From an uncultured Duganella sp. (GTDB lineage: Bacteria; Pseudomonadota; Gammaproteobacteria; Burkholderiales; Burkholderiaceae): DNA of 39,872 nt. Below, in pieces: positions 15,672 through 25,105 of the stretch; position 1 is the first letter of the stretch; each line of letters begins with the position of its first letter. The notes below the pieces were generated by a model. That model made no database searches, had not been told where the DNA came from, and worked only from the letters and a program-made list of their open reading frames with translations. The position numbers and the translations under genes are program-made. The DNA is taken from assembly GCA_946482635.1 (NCBI GenBank), contig CAMLSG010000018.1:1-39872 (forward strand). Direction: 5' to 3'.

Positions 15672-16154
15672 ATGCGTCTGACTACCAAAGGCCGTTTTGC
15701 AGTGACTGCGATGATTGACCTGGCTATGCGCCAGGGCAAGGGTCCGGTGACGCTTTCCGGAATCAGCCAGCGCCAGTCGATTTCCCTGTCTTATCTCGAA
15801 CAATTGTTCGGCAAGCTGCGCCGCCACGAAATCGTGGAATCGATCCGCGGCCCTGGCGGCGGCTACAGCCTGGCCCGCAAGGCAGACAAGGTGACCGTCG
15901 CCGACATCATTATTGCTGTTGACGAACCGCTCGATGCAACTCAGTGCGGCGGCAAGGAGAATTGCCACGGCGCTGACCATGCGAACGGCGCCCGCTGCAT
16001 GACCCACGAACTGTGGGCCACCCTGAACGAAAAGATGGTCGACTACCTGGATTCCGTGTCGCTGCAGGACCTGGTGGACCAGCAAAAAGCCAAAGCCGCG
16101 GCAGAGCAGCCAGTCCATGTGCACCGCAACAGCAACCAAGCAGCCCTCGGTTAA
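15672..16154 (+). CDS. iscR: Fe-S cluster assembly transcriptional regulator IscR
   Basis: The 160-residue Rrf2-family protein has an N-terminal winged helix (MRLTTKGRFAVTAMIDLA, with SLSYLEQLFGKLRRHEIVESIRGPGGGY). Three cluster-ligating cysteines lie in CGGKENC...GARCMTH. The spacing between the second and third cysteine is 10 residues, five more than in E. coli. It represses the isc operon when it holds a [2Fe-2S] cluster. ATG 15672 is preferred to the in-frame GTG at 15669 because GAGG (15663-15666) is then at usual distance. The iscS gene follows after 19 bases. Confidence 0.95.
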   Translation: MRLTTKGRFAVTAMIDLAMRQGKGPVTLSGISQRQSISLSYLEQLFGKLRRHEIVESIRGPGGGYSLARKADKVTVADIIIAVDEPLDATQCGGKENCHGADHANGARCMTHELWATLNEKMVDYLDSVSLQDLVDQQKAKAAAEQPVHVHRNSNQAALG

Positions 16155-16173
16155 CCGAATTGGAGTAATTTAG

Positions 16174-17439
16174 ATGAACGCCCCCGAAAAGAACGTCGCC
16201 CAGGTAGCACCGGTAGAATTCAAGACCGCACCGCACTTCCCGATCTACATGGACTACTCGGCCACCACGCCGATCGATCCACGCGTTGCGGACAAGATGA
16301 TCCCTTACCTGCGCGAACAATTCGGCAACCCGGCCTCCCGCAGCCACATGTACGGCTGGACCGCGGAAGCAGCGGTGGAAGAAGCGCGCGGCCACGTGGC
16401 CGCCCTGGTCAACGCCGACCCGCGCGAAATCATCTGGACCTCCGGCGCCACCGAATCGAACAACCTCGCCCTGAAAGGCGCGGCCAACTTCTACAAGTCC
16501 AAGGGCAAGCACATCATCACCGTGAAAACCGAGCACAAATCCGTGCTGGACACCGTGCGTGAACTGGAGCGCCAGGGCTTCGACGCCACCTACCTGGACA
16601 CCCAGGACAACGGCCTGGTCACCATCGAACAGCTGGAAGCGGCCGTGCGTCCGGACACCATCCTGATCTCGGTCATGCTGGTGAATAACGAAATCGGCGT
16701 GGTCCAGCCGATCAAGGAAATCGCCGCCTTCTGCCGCAAGAAAGGCATCATCTTCCACTGCGACGCGGCGCAGGCGACCGGCAAGCTGGCCATCGACGTG
16801 CAAGACCTGAAGGTCGACCTGATGACCTTCACCGCGCACAAGACCTACGGCCCGAAAGGCGTGGGCGCCCTGTACGTTTGCCGCAAGCCGCGCGTGCGTA
16901 TCGAAGCGCAGATGCACGGCGGCGGCCATGAGCGCGGCCTGCGCTCCGGCACCCTGCCAACCCACCAGATCGTCGGCATGGGCGAAGCCTTCCGCCTGGC
17001 GAAAGTGGAAATGGACTCCGAGATCGAGCGTATCCGCGCATTGCGCGACCGCCTGGCCAAGGGCCTGCAGGAAATCGAAGAAACCTACGTCAACGGCGAC
17101 ATGGACCACCGCGTGCCGCACAACCTGAACGTGAGCTTCAACTTTGTGGAAGGCGAGTCCCTGATCATGGCCGTGAAAGACCTGGCCGTATCGTCCGGTT
17201 CCGCCTGCACCTCGGCTTCGCTGGAGCCATCCTACGTACTGCGCGCCCTGGGCCGCAGCGACGAACTGGCGCACAGCTCGATCCGTTTCACCATCGGCCG
17301 CTTCACCACTGAAAAAGACGTCGACTTCGCCGTCGAACTGCTGAAAGGCAAAGTGGGCAAGCTGCGCGAACTGTCGCCACTGTGGGAAATGTACAAGGAC
17401 GGTATCGACCTGAGCACCATCCAGTGGGCAGCGCACTAA
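16174..17439 (+). CDS. iscS: Cysteine desulfurase IscS
   Basis: The 421-residue PLP enzyme removes sulfur from cysteine and hands it as persulfide to IscU and other acceptors. The PLP lysine is K223 in [12 protein letters not shown]. The persulfide cysteine is C345 in [21 protein letters not shown], in the long flexible loop typical of group I (IscS) enzymes. About 15 extra N-terminal residues precede the usual [12 protein letters not shown] start. Downstream iscU is 24 bases away. The sequence looks fully intact. Confidence 0.97.
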   Translation: MNAPEKNVAQVAPVEFKTAPHFPIYMDYSATTPIDPRVADKMIPYLREQFGNPASRSHMYGWTAEAAVEEARGHVAALVNADPREIIWTSGATESNNLALKGAANFYKSKGKHIITVKTEHKSVLDTVRELERQGFDATYLDTQDNGLVTIEQLEAAVRPDTILISVMLVNNEIGVVQPIKEIAAFCRKKGIIFHCDAAQATGKLAIDVQDLKVDLMTFTAHKTYGPKGVGALYVCRKPRVRIEAQMHGGGHERGLRSGTLPTHQIVGMGEAFRLAKVEMDSEIERIRALRDRLAKGLQEIEETYVNGDMDHRVPHNLNVSFNFVEGESLIMAVKDLAVSSGSACTSASLEPSYVLRALGRSDELAHSSIRFTIGRFTTEKDVDFAVELLKGKVGKLRELSPLWEMYKDGIDLSTIQWAAH

Positions 17440-17463
17440 TTCAACGATTACAGGAGCATCAAA

Positions 17464-17847
17464 ATGGCATACTCGGAAAAAGTTCTCGACCACTACGAAA
17501 ACCCGCGCAACGTCGGTTCCTTTGAAAAAGGCGACGAAACCGTCGGTACCGGCATGGTCGGCGCACCAGCTTGCGGCGACGTGATGAAGCTGCAGATCAA
17601 GGTCGGCGCGGACGGCAAGATCGAAGACGCGAAATTCAAGACCTACGGCTGCGGTTCGGCAATCGCCTCCAGCTCGCTGGTCACCGAATGGGTGAAGGGC
17701 AAGTCGCTGGATGAAGCGCTGGCCATCAAGAACACCCAGATCGCGGAAGAACTGGCACTGCCGCCAGTGAAGATCCACTGCTCCATCCTGGCGGAAGACG
17801 CCATCAAGGCAGCAGTGAACGACTACAAGGCAAAACACGGCGCCTAA
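17464..17847 (+). CDS. iscU: Fe-S cluster scaffold protein IscU
   Basis: This 127-residue scaffold has the three ligand cysteines C37 (APACGDV), C63 (YGCGSA) and C106 (KIHCSI), plus the conserved D39. The LPPVK motif recognised by the chaperone HscA is present at 99-103. It assembles [2Fe-2S]/[4Fe-4S] clusters using sulfur from IscS. An AGGAG ribosome site precedes the ATG. Confidence 0.97.
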   Translation: MAYSEKVLDHYENPRNVGSFEKGDETVGTGMVGAPACGDVMKLQIKVGADGKIEDAKFKTYGCGSAIASSSLVTEWVKGKSLDEALAIKNTQIAEELALPPVKIHCSILAEDAIKAAVNDYKAKHGA

Positions 17848-17865
17848 TCAGCGCGCGGAGGAAGT

Positions 17866-18189
17866 ATGGCAATCACCCTGACCGAAAAAGCAGCCAAGCA
17901 TATCAACCGCTACATCGAGCGTCGCGGCAAGGGCATTGGCCTGCGCTTTGGCGTACGCACGACCGGCTGCTCCGGTCTGGCCTACAAGCTGGAATACGTG
18001 GATGAAGTGACGCCGGAAGATTCGGTCTTCGAGTCGCATGGCGTGAAGGTCTTCGTTGATCCGAAAAGCCTGCCGTACATCGACGGCACCGAGCTGGACT
18101 TCGCCCGCGAAGGCCTGAACGAAGGCTTCAAGTTCAACAACCCGAACGAGAAGGATGCATGCGGCTGCGGCGAAAGCTTCCGCATTTAA
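17866..18189 (+). CDS. iscA: A-type Fe-S carrier IscA
   Basis: This 107-residue A-type carrier has the three conserved cysteines C35 (TTGCSGLAY), C99 and C101 (ACGCGESF). It receives clusters from IscU and delivers them to apoproteins, chiefly [4Fe-4S] targets. A strong GGAGGAAGT site precedes the ATG, 18 bases after iscU. Its stop lies 4 bases before the chosen hscB start. Confidence 0.96.
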   Translation: MAITLTEKAAKHINRYIERRGKGIGLRFGVRTTGCSGLAYKLEYVDEVTPEDSVFESHGVKVFVDPKSLPYIDGTELDFAREGLNEGFKFNNPNEKDACGCGESFRI

Positions 18190-18193
18190 TATC

Positions 18194-18709
18194 GTGCAGA
18201 ACCACTTCGAACTCTTCCAGCTTCCCCAGCAGTTCGCCGTCGATACGAGCGCCCTGGACGCCGCCTACCGCGAAGTCCAGAGCCGCGTCCATCCGGACAA
18301 ATTCGTCAACGCCACCGATGCCGAAAAGCGCGTCGCCATGCAATGGTCGACCCGCTCCAATGAGGCCTACCAGACCCTGAAGAATCCGCAGAAGCGCGCG
18401 CAATACCTGTGCGAGCTGAATGGCGTCGATTTGAAGATGGAATCCAACACGGCCATGCCGATGGAATTCCTGATGCAGCAGATGGAGTGGCGCGAAGAGC
18501 TGTCCGAAGCGCGCGCCGGCAAGGATGGCGACTTGCTCGACAAGCTGGATGGCCAGCTGCGCGCCGCGCGCAAGGCGCAGTTGGCGGAGATCGAACAGCA
18601 TTGCAATAGCGGTGACTATCACGCCGTCGCGCAAGGTGTGCGCGCGCTGATGTTCATCGAAAAATTTGGCGAAGAAGTGCGCTTCGCTTACGACGCCATC
18701 GAGGCGTAA
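18194..18709 (+). CDS. hscB: Fe-S assembly co-chaperone HscB
   Basis: This J-protein has the HPD signature at H33-D35 (SRVHPDKF) in an N-terminal J domain and a C-terminal helical domain that binds IscU. I chose GTG 18194, which gives 171 residues, the E. coli length, and the typical start QNHFELFQLP. An in-frame ATG at 18155 would overlap iscA by 35 bases; it has a GAGAAGG sequence before it but would add 13 atypical residues. HscB delivers IscU to HscA and stimulates its ATPase. Confidence 0.93.
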   Translation: MQNHFELFQLPQQFAVDTSALDAAYREVQSRVHPDKFVNATDAEKRVAMQWSTRSNEAYQTLKNPQKRAQYLCELNGVDLKMESNTAMPMEFLMQQMEWREELSEARAGKDGDLLDKLDGQLRAARKAQLAEIEQHCNSGDYHAVAQGVRALMFIEKFGEEVRFAYDAIEA

Positions 18710-18730
18710 AAGAACAAGACAGGTTTCACC

Positions 18731-20611
18731 ATGGCTCTTTTGCAGATTTCCGAACCGGGCATGTCGACCGCCCCGCACCAGCATCGGCTGGCGGTGGGCA
18801 TCGACCTCGGCACCACCAATTCGCTGGTAGCGACCGTCCGCAGCAGCATTCCTGAAGTGCTGAACGACGAAGACGGCCACCCGCTGCTGCCTTCCGTGGT
18901 GCGTTACCTGCCGAACGGCCATGCCAATATCGGCTACAAGGCGCAAGCCCACCAGACCACCGACCCGAAAAACACCATCGTGTCGGTCAAGCGCTTCATG
19001 GGACGCGGCCTGAAGGACATCGCCTACGCCGAGAACCTGCCTTACGATTTCGTCGATGCTCCGGGTATGGTGCAACTGAAGACGGTCGCCGGCGTGAAAT
19101 CGCCGGTGGAAGTGTCGGCCCAGATCCTGGCCACGCTGCGCCAGCGCGCGGAAGACTCGCTGGGCGACGACCTGGTCGGCGCCGTGATCACCGTGCCTGC
19201 TTACTTCGACGAAGCGCAGCGCCAGGCAACCAAGGATGCCGCGCAACTGGCCGGCATCAACGTGCTGCGCCTGCTGTCCGAGCCGACCGCTGCTGCCATC
19301 GCCTACGGCCTGGATAACGGCTCCGAAGGCATCTTCGCCGTGTACGACCTGGGCGGCGGCACCTTCGATATTTCGATCCTCAAGCTGTCGAAAGGCGTGT
19401 TTGAGGTGCTGGCCACCGGCGGCGACTCCGCGCTGGGCGGTGACGACTTCGACCACCGCCTGTTCTGCTGGGTGCACGAGCAGGAAAAGCTGGCGCCGCT
19501 GTCCGACGAAGACACCGCGACCCTGATGGTGAAAGCGCGCGAAGCGAAAGAGCTGCTGTCGACGAAGCCTGAAGTGACCATCGACGCCATCCTGCGCTCG
19601 GGCGAAGAAGTCCACCAGCGCGTCACCCCTGAAATTTTCGCCGACATCACCAAGCACCTGGTCGCCAAGACCATGAACGCGGTGAAGAAGGCCCTGCGCG
19701 ATGCCAACATCGACGCCGACGATATCGACGGCGTGGTCATGGTCGGCGGCGCCACCCGCATGCCGCACGTGCAGCGCGCGGTGGGCGAATACTTCCACAC
19801 CATCCCGCACGCCAATATCGATCCGGACAAGGTTGTGGCGCTGGGCGCCGCTATCCAGGCCAACCTGCTGGCCGGTAACCGCGCCGCAGGCGACGACTGG
19901 CTTCTGCTGGACGTGATTCCGCTGTCGCTGGGTATTGAAACGATGGGCGGCCTGGTCGAGAAGATCATCCCGCGCAACTCCACCATTCCATGCGCCCGCG
20001 CGCAGGAATTCACCACCTTCAAGGATGGCCAGACCGCGCTGGCGGTGCACGTGCTGCAGGGCGAGCGCGAACTGGTGAGCGATTGCCGTTCGCTGGCGCG
20101 CTTCGAACTGCGCGGCATTCCGCCGATGGCGGCCGGTGCGGCGCGCATCCGCATCACTTACCAGGTGGACGCTGACGGCCTGCTGTCCGTCTCCGCACGC
20201 GAATTGCGCTCGAATGTGGAAGCATCGATCACCGTCAAGCCTTCGTATGGCCTGGGTGACGACGACGTGGCACGGATGCTGTCCGAATCGCACACCGAAG
20301 CGGAAGCCGACATGAAAGCCCGCGCCCTGCGCGAAGAGCAGGTCGAAGCCGAGCGCATCATGCTGGCGACCCAGTCCGCGCTGGACGAAGACGGCAACCT
20401 TCTGAACGACGACGAGCGCGCCGCCATCAACGCCCTGATGGCCACCACCATGGACATGCTGGTGAAATCCGGCAGCGGCGAAGCCGACCACTACGCGGTG
20501 AAAGCCGCCTACGAAGCCCTGGCCCAGGGCACCGAAGAATTCGCATCGCGCCGCATGGACCGCAGCGTGCGCAGCGCACTGGCCGGCAAGACGCTGGACC
20601 AGGTTGTTTAA
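18731..20611 (+). CDS. hscA: Fe-S assembly Hsp70 chaperone HscA
   Basis: This 626-residue specialised Hsp70 has the ATPase phosphate-1 loop [11 protein letters not shown] (near residue 24), phosphate-2 [12 protein letters not shown] (near 212) and an adenosine motif [13 protein letters not shown]. Its substrate-binding domain begins after about residue 390 ([14 protein letters not shown]), and a helical lid ends the protein. It uses ATP to promote cluster release from IscU. Met11 is an alternative start, but AGG at usual distance supports 18731. Confidence 0.96.
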   Translation: MALLQISEPGMSTAPHQHRLAVGIDLGTTNSLVATVRSSIPEVLNDEDGHPLLPSVVRYLPNGHANIGYKAQAHQTTDPKNTIVSVKRFMGRGLKDIAYAENLPYDFVDAPGMVQLKTVAGVKSPVEVSAQILATLRQRAEDSLGDDLVGAVITVPAYFDEAQRQATKDAAQLAGINVLRLLSEPTAAAIAYGLDNGSEGIFAVYDLGGGTFDISILKLSKGVFEVLATGGDSALGGDDFDHRLFCWVHEQEKLAPLSDEDTATLMVKAREAKELLSTKPEVTIDAILRSGEEVHQRVTPEIFADITKHLVAKTMNAVKKALRDANIDADDIDGVVMVGGATRMPHVQRAVGEYFHTIPHANIDPDKVVALGAAIQANLLAGNRAAGDDWLLLDVIPLSLGIETMGGLVEKIIPRNSTIPCARAQEFTTFKDGQTALAVHVLQGERELVSDCRSLARFELRGIPPMAAGAARIRITYQVDADGLLSVSARELRSNVEASITVKPSYGLGDDDVARMLSESHTEAEADMKARALREEQVEAERIMLATQSALDEDGNLLNDDERAAINALMATTMDMLVKSGSGEADHYAVKAAYEALAQGTEEFASRRMDRSVRSALAGKTLDQVV

Positions 20612-20628
20612 TTGACTGAGGAATAGAA

Positions 20629-20970
20629 GTGCCACAAATCGTCATCCTGCCGCATGCCAAGCTGTGCCCCGAAGGCGCCGTGATCGAAACCGAAGCAGGG
20701 AAGTCCGTTTGCGACGTCCTGCTGGAAAACGACATCCACATCGAGCACGCCTGCGAGAAGTCCTGCGCCTGCACCACTTGCCACGTGCTGGTGCGTGAAG
20801 GCTTCAACTCATTGAACGAAGCGACCGACACCGAAGAAGACCTGCTGGACAAAGCCTGGGGCCTGGAAGCCTGCTCGCGCCTGTCCTGCCAGTCCATCGT
20901 GGCGGACGAAGACCTGGTCATCGAAATTCCGAAGTACACGATCAACCACGCCAGCGAAGGCGGCCACTGA
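20629..20970 (+). CDS. fdx: ISC-system [2Fe-2S] ferredoxin
   Basis: The 113-residue adrenodoxin-type ferredoxin has cluster ligands C42, C48, C51 ([14 protein letters not shown]) and C87 (RLSCQS). An additional C46 sits in the loop, as in E. coli Fdx. It supplies electrons for cluster assembly on IscU. It starts with GTG at 20629, the only start that gives the standard N-terminus; the ribosome site is GAGGAATAGAA. Confidence 0.96.
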   Translation: MPQIVILPHAKLCPEGAVIETEAGKSVCDVLLENDIHIEHACEKSCACTTCHVLVREGFNSLNEATDTEEDLLDKAWGLEACSRLSCQSIVADEDLVIEIPKYTINHASEGGH

Positions 20971-20983
20971 GCCGAGGTGCACC

Positions 20984-21181
20984 ATGCTGAAATGGAGTGA
21001 TGTCACGGCGATTGCCGAAGCCCTGTACGACAAGTTCCCGGACGTCGATCCGACGACCGTGCGCTTTGTCGACCTGCACAACTGGATCGTCGACCTGGAC
21101 GGCTTCGACGACGACCATAAGCGCGGCGGCGAAAAAGTGCTGGAAGCGATCCAGCAGGCGTGGATCGATGAAGCGCAGTAA
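20984..21181 (+). CDS. iscX: IscX (Fe-S assembly accessory protein)
   Basis: This 65-residue acidic protein matches IscX/YfhJ along its length, including the N-terminal [12 protein letters not shown], the [13 protein letters not shown] segment and the acidic DLDGFDDD patch. IscX binds IscS and iron and modulates IscS activity. It is the last canonical gene of the isc operon. The next gene begins 14 bases before its stop. Confidence 0.95.
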   Translation: MLKWSDVTAIAEALYDKFPDVDPTTVRFVDLHNWIVDLDGFDDDHKRGGEKVLEAIQQAWIDEAQ

Positions 21182-22076
21182 GGCCCCGGGCACGCCGCTG
21201 CCCGCTACCGTCACAGACATCCCAGAAGTGAAGCCCGGCCAGTCGGTCGCGCTGCTGCAGGAGCTGCACATCCTCACCCGCGACGGCAAGCTGAACCAGG
21301 ACAGCCGCCGCAAGCTCAAACAGGTCTACCACCTCTACCAGTTCATTGAACCGCTGCTGAACGACGTACGCACGGCGAAGGGCTCGGTATCGCTGGTCGA
21401 CCACGGGGCAGGGAAGTCCTACCTCGGCTTCATCATCTACGACTTGTTCTTCAAGGCGCTGGGCGACGACTCGCACATCTACGGCATCGAAACCCGCGAA
21501 GAGCTGGTGGCGCGTTCTGAAGAACTGGCGCGCAAGTTCGATTTCCCGGGCATGAGCTTCCTGCCGCTGTCGGTGGCCGAATCGACCACCTCCGACAAGC
21601 TGCCGGAGCAGATCGACATCGTCACCGCGCTGCACGCCTGCAATACCGCCACCGACGACGCCATCGATTTCGCGCTGAAGAAAAAAGCCAAGCACATCGT
21701 GCTGGTGCCGTGCTGCCAGGCCGAAGTCGCCTCCGTGCTGCGCAAGAACAAGGGCTCTTCGCTGGGCAAGAACGTGCTGACCGAATTGTGGCGCCACCCG
21801 ATTCACACCCGTGAATTCGGCAGCCAGATCACCAATGTATTGCGCTGCCTGCAGCTTGAGTCGCACGGCTACCAGGTCACCGTGACGGAACTCGTAGGCT
21901 GGGAGCATTCGATGAAGAACGAATTGATCGTTGCCACGTACAAGAACCTCCCGCGCCGCAAGCCTGCCGAGCGCCTGAAGGAAGTCTTGTCCACCATCGG
22001 CCTCGACGAAATGGGTGAACGCTTCTACACCGGCGCGCCTGTCGTAACGCCAACTGACGCCGAGGTGGCGCCGTGA
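21168..22076 (+). CDS. Class I SAM-dependent methyltransferase (Methyltransf_32-like)
   Basis: The 302-residue protein has a SAM-binding loop ([11 protein letters not shown], 78-88), an acidic turn (YGIETREEL) and the [11 protein letters not shown] and LVPCCQAEV motifs. I recognise these from the methyltransferase family that includes TRM13-like and PF13679 proteins. The substrate is unknown; a nucleic acid is possible. ATG 21168 overlaps iscX by 14 bases, and the longer frame would be an artefact of iscX coding sequence. It overlaps the threonine aldolase gene by 4 bases. It appears co-transcribed with isc, which may only reflect compact gene order. Confidence 0.82.
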   Translation: MKRSKAPGTPLPATVTDIPEVKPGQSVALLQELHILTRDGKLNQDSRRKLKQVYHLYQFIEPLLNDVRTAKGSVSLVDHGAGKSYLGFIIYDLFFKALGDDSHIYGIETREELVARSEELARKFDFPGMSFLPLSVAESTTSDKLPEQIDIVTALHACNTATDDAIDFALKKKAKHIVLVPCCQAEVASVLRKNKGSSLGKNVLTELWRHPIHTREFGSQITNVLRCLQLESHGYQVTVTELVGWEHSMKNELIVATYKNLPRRKPAERLKEVLSTIGLDEMGERFYTGAPVVTPTDAEVAP

Positions 22077-23137
22077 GCACCGGCTATCCCGCCGGTGCAG
22101 TTGCAATCCCGCTCGCCGCAGACGGCGAACGCTGGATCGACCTGCGCAGCGACACCGTCACGCATCCCGGCGCCGAGATGCGCGAAGCCATGTTCGCCGC
22201 CCAGGTCGGCGACGACGTGTACGGCGACGACCCCACCGTCAATGCGCTGCAGGCCTACGCAGCGGAACTCTTCGGCTACGAAGCCGCGCTGTTCGCGCCG
22301 TCCGGCACGCAAACCAACCTGATTGCACTGCTGGCCCATTGCGGCAGGGGAGACGAATACCTGGTCGGCCAGGACGCCCACACCTACAAGTACGAAGGCG
22401 GCGGCGCCGCAGTCCTCGGCAGTATCCAGCCGCAGCCGATCATCAACCAGGCCGACGGCAGCATTGCCCTGCAAGACATCGAAGCCGCCATCAAGCCGAA
22501 CGATTTCCACTTCGCGCGCACCAAGCTGCTGGCGCTGGAAAACACCATCGGCGGCAAGGTCCTGCCGCAGCAGTACGTCGCGCAAGCCACCAGCCTCGCG
22601 CATGCACGCGGCCTGGCCACGCACCTCGACGGTGCCCGCATCTGCAACGCCGCCGTCAGGCAAGGCATCTCCTTGAAGGACGCGGTGAAAGGCTTCGACA
22701 GCGTCTCCGTCTGCCTGAGCAAGGGCCTCGGCGCCCCCGTCGGTTCCGTCCTGTGCGGCAGCCGCGAATTGATCGAACAAGGCAAGCGCTGGCGCAAAAT
22801 GCTGGGCGGAGGCATGCGCCAGGCCGGCGTAATTGCCGCTGCCGGTCTGTATGCCCTGCAGAACAATGTGCAGCGCCTGGCCGACGACCACGCCAACGCA
22901 AGCTGGCTCGCCGCGGAACTGGCAAAGATCGGCGTGCTGCAAGTGAGCGTGCCGCAAACGAACATCTTGTTCGTCACCATGCCGCGCGAAGCCTGTGAAG
23001 GGCTGAATGCAGCGCTGGCAGCAGAACGCATCCGCGTCTCGATGGCGCCGACACTGCGCCTCGTGACCCACCTGGACGTAACGCGCGCCGACCTCGAACA
23101 CGTCGCCGCCGTATTCGCCCACTACTTCAAGCAATAA
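22073..23137 (+). CDS. ltaE: Low-specificity L-threonine aldolase
   Basis: The 354-residue PLP enzyme of the aspartate-aminotransferase fold shows [11 protein letters not shown] (23-33), [11 protein letters not shown] and the PLP lysine K217 in [14 protein letters not shown]. It cleaves L-threonine or L-allo-threonine to glycine and acetaldehyde. It starts with GTG in a GTGA overlap with the methyltransferase stop, and its stop overlaps the next start (TAATG). About 20 extra N-terminal residues precede the usual family start. Confidence 0.92.
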   Translation: MSTGYPAGAVAIPLAADGERWIDLRSDTVTHPGAEMREAMFAAQVGDDVYGDDPTVNALQAYAAELFGYEAALFAPSGTQTNLIALLAHCGRGDEYLVGQDAHTYKYEGGGAAVLGSIQPQPIINQADGSIALQDIEAAIKPNDFHFARTKLLALENTIGGKVLPQQYVAQATSLAHARGLATHLDGARICNAAVRQGISLKDAVKGFDSVSVCLSKGLGAPVGSVLCGSRELIEQGKRWRKMLGGGMRQAGVIAAAGLYALQNNVQRLADDHANASWLAAELAKIGVLQVSVPQTNILFVTMPREACEGLNAALAAERIRVSMAPTLRLVTHLDVTRADLEHVAAVFAHYFKQ

Positions 23138-23820
23138 TGAACAACGAAGACAACACCATCCGCCTCGCCAAGCGCGTGGCGGACATGGTTCCATGCTCGC
23201 GCCGCGAAGCAGAAAACTACATTGAAGGCGCCTACGTCACGGTGGACGGCGAAATCGTCGAAGAACCCGGCGCCCGCGTCGCGCCAGGCCAGCAAGTTGC
23301 GTTGCTCGCTGATGCAACCCTGCTCGACATCGCGCCGGTCACGATCCTGTTGAACAAGCCGGCCGGCGCCGACGCGCTGGCCTGCCTGCTGCCGGAAGCG
23401 CGCAGCAAGGACGCCCAGCGCGTTCGCTTCCTCAAGCGCCACCTGCGCAACCTGACCGCCTGCCTGGCGCTGGACAAGCAAGCCAGCGGCCTGTTCGTGT
23501 TCACGCAAGATTTCCGCGTCGCGCGCAAGCTGGTGGACGAAGGCGCCACCGTCGAACAGGAATTGATCGTTGACGTTGAAGGCGAGATCGCCGACAACGG
23601 CCTTACGCTTCTGAACCAGGGCGCCGGCAAAGTAAGCTGGCAAAACGAACACCGCCTGCGCTTCGCCGTAAAGCCGCCCAAGCCAGGGCTGGTAGGCAAG
23701 CTATGCGCCGACGTCGGCCTGAAAGCCACCGCAGTAAAGCGCCAGCGCATCGGCCGCATCTCCATGTCCGGCCTGCAGCCGGGCGAATGGCGTTACCTCC
23801 AAGGCTACGAGCGCTTCTAA
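23137..23820 (+). CDS. RsuA/RluF-family RNA pseudouridine synthase
   Basis: The 227-residue protein has an N-terminal S4 RNA-binding domain (residues 8-55, RLAKRVADMVPCSRREAENYIEGAYVTVDG). The catalytic domain has the conserved aspartate D113 in LALDKQASGLFVFTQD. It would isomerise a uridine in rRNA or tRNA. The exact target cannot be assigned from sequence alone. It is the last gene of the long plus-strand run from iscR and ends before the palindrome at 23842. Confidence 0.88.
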   Translation: MNNEDNTIRLAKRVADMVPCSRREAENYIEGAYVTVDGEIVEEPGARVAPGQQVALLADATLLDIAPVTILLNKPAGADALACLLPEARSKDAQRVRFLKRHLRNLTACLALDKQASGLFVFTQDFRVARKLVDEGATVEQELIVDVEGEIADNGLTLLNQGAGKVSWQNEHRLRFAVKPPKPGLVGKLCADVGLKATAVKRQRIGRISMSGLQPGEWRYLQGYERF

Positions 23821-23841
23821 GCGCTATTTACAGCCGCGTCT

Positions 23842-23876
23842 GTGTCAACCTTGGGGTCAGACCCCAAGGTTGACAC
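23842..23876. repeat. Perfect 35-base palindrome (17-base arms, 1-base centre)
   Basis: Arms GTGTCAACCTTGGGGTC (23842-23858) and its exact complement (23860-23876) flank a central A. The core GGGGTCAGACCCC shares GTCAGAC with the two palindromes at 33088 and 33135. It lies between converging genes, so it may act as a bidirectional RNA hairpin, but no T-tract follows. It looks like a dispersed repeat unit. Confidence 0.8.
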
Positions 23877-23881
23877 GGGCT

Positions 23882-24109
23882 CTAGCGTAGCGCGGCGGCC
23901 AGGCGCACGGTCAGGCGCTGCACCATCGGCGCGATCGTCATGACAGCGAAGAAGGCTGCCGGCCAGGCGGCAAGGAAGGCGTGCCCCCAGCGCGCCGCGT
24001 ATTCGGGGTGGAAGCCGATGTTCAGCCAGGTGATCCAGCCGCTCATGATCACAGTCATCAGGAACGACATCAGGGCCGCAAAAATCATCCGGGTTCGCAG
24101 GTCAGTCAT
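23882..24109 (-). CDS. DUF2798 small membrane protein
   Basis: The 75-residue protein has two predicted transmembrane helices (about 8-31, MIFAALMSFLMTVIMSGWITWL, and 43-62, HAFLAAWPAAFFAVMTIAPM) and short charged ends, as in DUF2798 proteins. I chose ATG 24109 because GGAG lies six bases before it; an in-frame ATG at 24124 is less well placed. It diverges from a LysR gene across a region with nested inverted repeats, so it is the likely target of that regulator. Function unknown. Confidence 0.8.
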   Translation of the reverse strand: MTDLRTRMIFAALMSFLMTVIMSGWITWLNIGFHPEYAARWGHAFLAAWPAAFFAVMTIAPMVQRLTVRLAAALR

Positions 24110-24166
24110 GGCTTTCTCCAGCAAATTATCAATGACTCAAGCGTAGTCAATTCCGCTGAAGTACAC

Positions 24167-24205
24167 TAGAGATGAAAATTGAATCTCTAATTCCAAAAAT
24201 GGAAT
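24167..24205. promoter_or_regulatory. Nested inverted repeats, candidate LysR operators
   Basis: TAGAGAT (24167-24173) and ATCTCTA (24183-24189) form a perfect 7-base inverted repeat with a 9-base spacer. Immediately after it, ATTCCA (24190-24195) and TGGAAT (24200-24205) form a second with a 4-base spacer. They end one base before the LysR start at 24207, a position suited to autoregulation and control of the divergent DUF2798 gene. Confidence 0.5.
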
Positions 24206-24206
24206 C

Positions 24207-25103
24207 ATGCTTGATGACCTTGCCCTGTTTATCTCCATCGTCGAAGCTGGCAGCCTGAACGCCGCAGCCGAGAAAGAAGGCCTGCCGACGGCCACGGTCA
24301 CGCGCCGCTTACAGAAGCTGGAGTCTGGCCTTGGCTACCGACTCCTGCATCGCAGTGCGCGCCGCACCATGCTGACCGCAGAAGGCACCCAATATTACGA
24401 ACAATGCCGCCCTCTGGTGCAGGCGCTGCGCCAGGCGACGCTGCGACTGGACGCGACGCTGGGCGCCGTCGAAGGCACGATCCGCGTACTGGCGCCGGTG
24501 AATTTTGCCAGCGAAATCCTGGCGCCGGCCTGGGCCAGTTTCCTGGAACAATACCCTCGCGTGCAGCTGGAACTGGAGCTGTCCAATGAGGTGCAGGACC
24601 TGGTCGGCAGTGGCGCCGACCTGGCGATCCGCATCGGCGCCCAGGCGGATTCCACGCTCACGCAGCGCAAGCTGGGCGACGTGAGGATGGTCCTGGTGGC
24701 AGCGCCGGGCTACCTGGCCCGCAATGGCACTCCAGCCCGTGCGGCAGAACTCGAAGGGCATGCCACTATCGCCACGCTGCCCTTGCGTGAATGGCGCCTG
24801 CAGGACCCGCAAAGCGGCGCCGTCACAGTCCTCCACCCCGACCCGCGCATCCGCGTCAACGAAGTTCGCCTTGCGGTGATGATGGCGGAAGCAGGGCTGG
24901 GCATCGCCTTGGCGCCCGAGCTGCAATGCCACGCCAGCCTGGAAACTGGCGCCCTGGTACGCCTGCTGCCCGGCTGGCTGCCTAATGAGCGAAGCGTTTA
25001 TGCGGTCTGGTCCCAGCAGCGCTACCTGCCTGCCCGCGTTCGCGCCTTGCTTGAGCACCTGGCGGCTTTCACTGCCGAACACCCTTTACTGAATGGGGAA
25101 TAA
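24207..25103 (+). CDS. LysR-family transcriptional regulator
   Basis: The 298-residue regulator has an N-terminal helix-turn-helix (residues 1-60, ALFISIVEAGSLNAAAEKEGLPTATVTRRLQKLE). A periplasmic-binding-like effector domain follows, with the typical TIRVLAPVNFASEIL opening near 92 and GSGADLAIRIG near 137. This resembles the DsdC/PecT-like LysR subgroup with short effector domains. It diverges from DUF2798 and is followed 2 bases later by a Cys-rich exported protein. The effector is unknown. Confidence 0.92.
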   Translation: MLDDLALFISIVEAGSLNAAAEKEGLPTATVTRRLQKLESGLGYRLLHRSARRTMLTAEGTQYYEQCRPLVQALRQATLRLDATLGAVEGTIRVLAPVNFASEILAPAWASFLEQYPRVQLELELSNEVQDLVGSGADLAIRIGAQADSTLTQRKLGDVRMVLVAAPGYLARNGTPARAAELEGHATIATLPLREWRLQDPQSGAVTVLHPDPRIRVNEVRLAVMMAEAGLGIALAPELQCHASLETGALVRLLPGWLPNERSVYAVWSQQRYLPARVRALLEHLAAFTAEHPLLNGE

Positions 25104-25105
25104 CG

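Noticed and set aside
15910..17838. 642-codon open frame antisense to iscS/iscU
   Set aside because: It lies wholly opposite well-recognised isc genes; composition is typical of an antisense shadow.
18134..20635. 833-codon open frame antisense to hscB/hscA
   Set aside because: A shadow of high-GC coding sequence: the sense strand encodes complete HscB and HscA, and the antisense product is His/Gln/Arg-rich with no domain.
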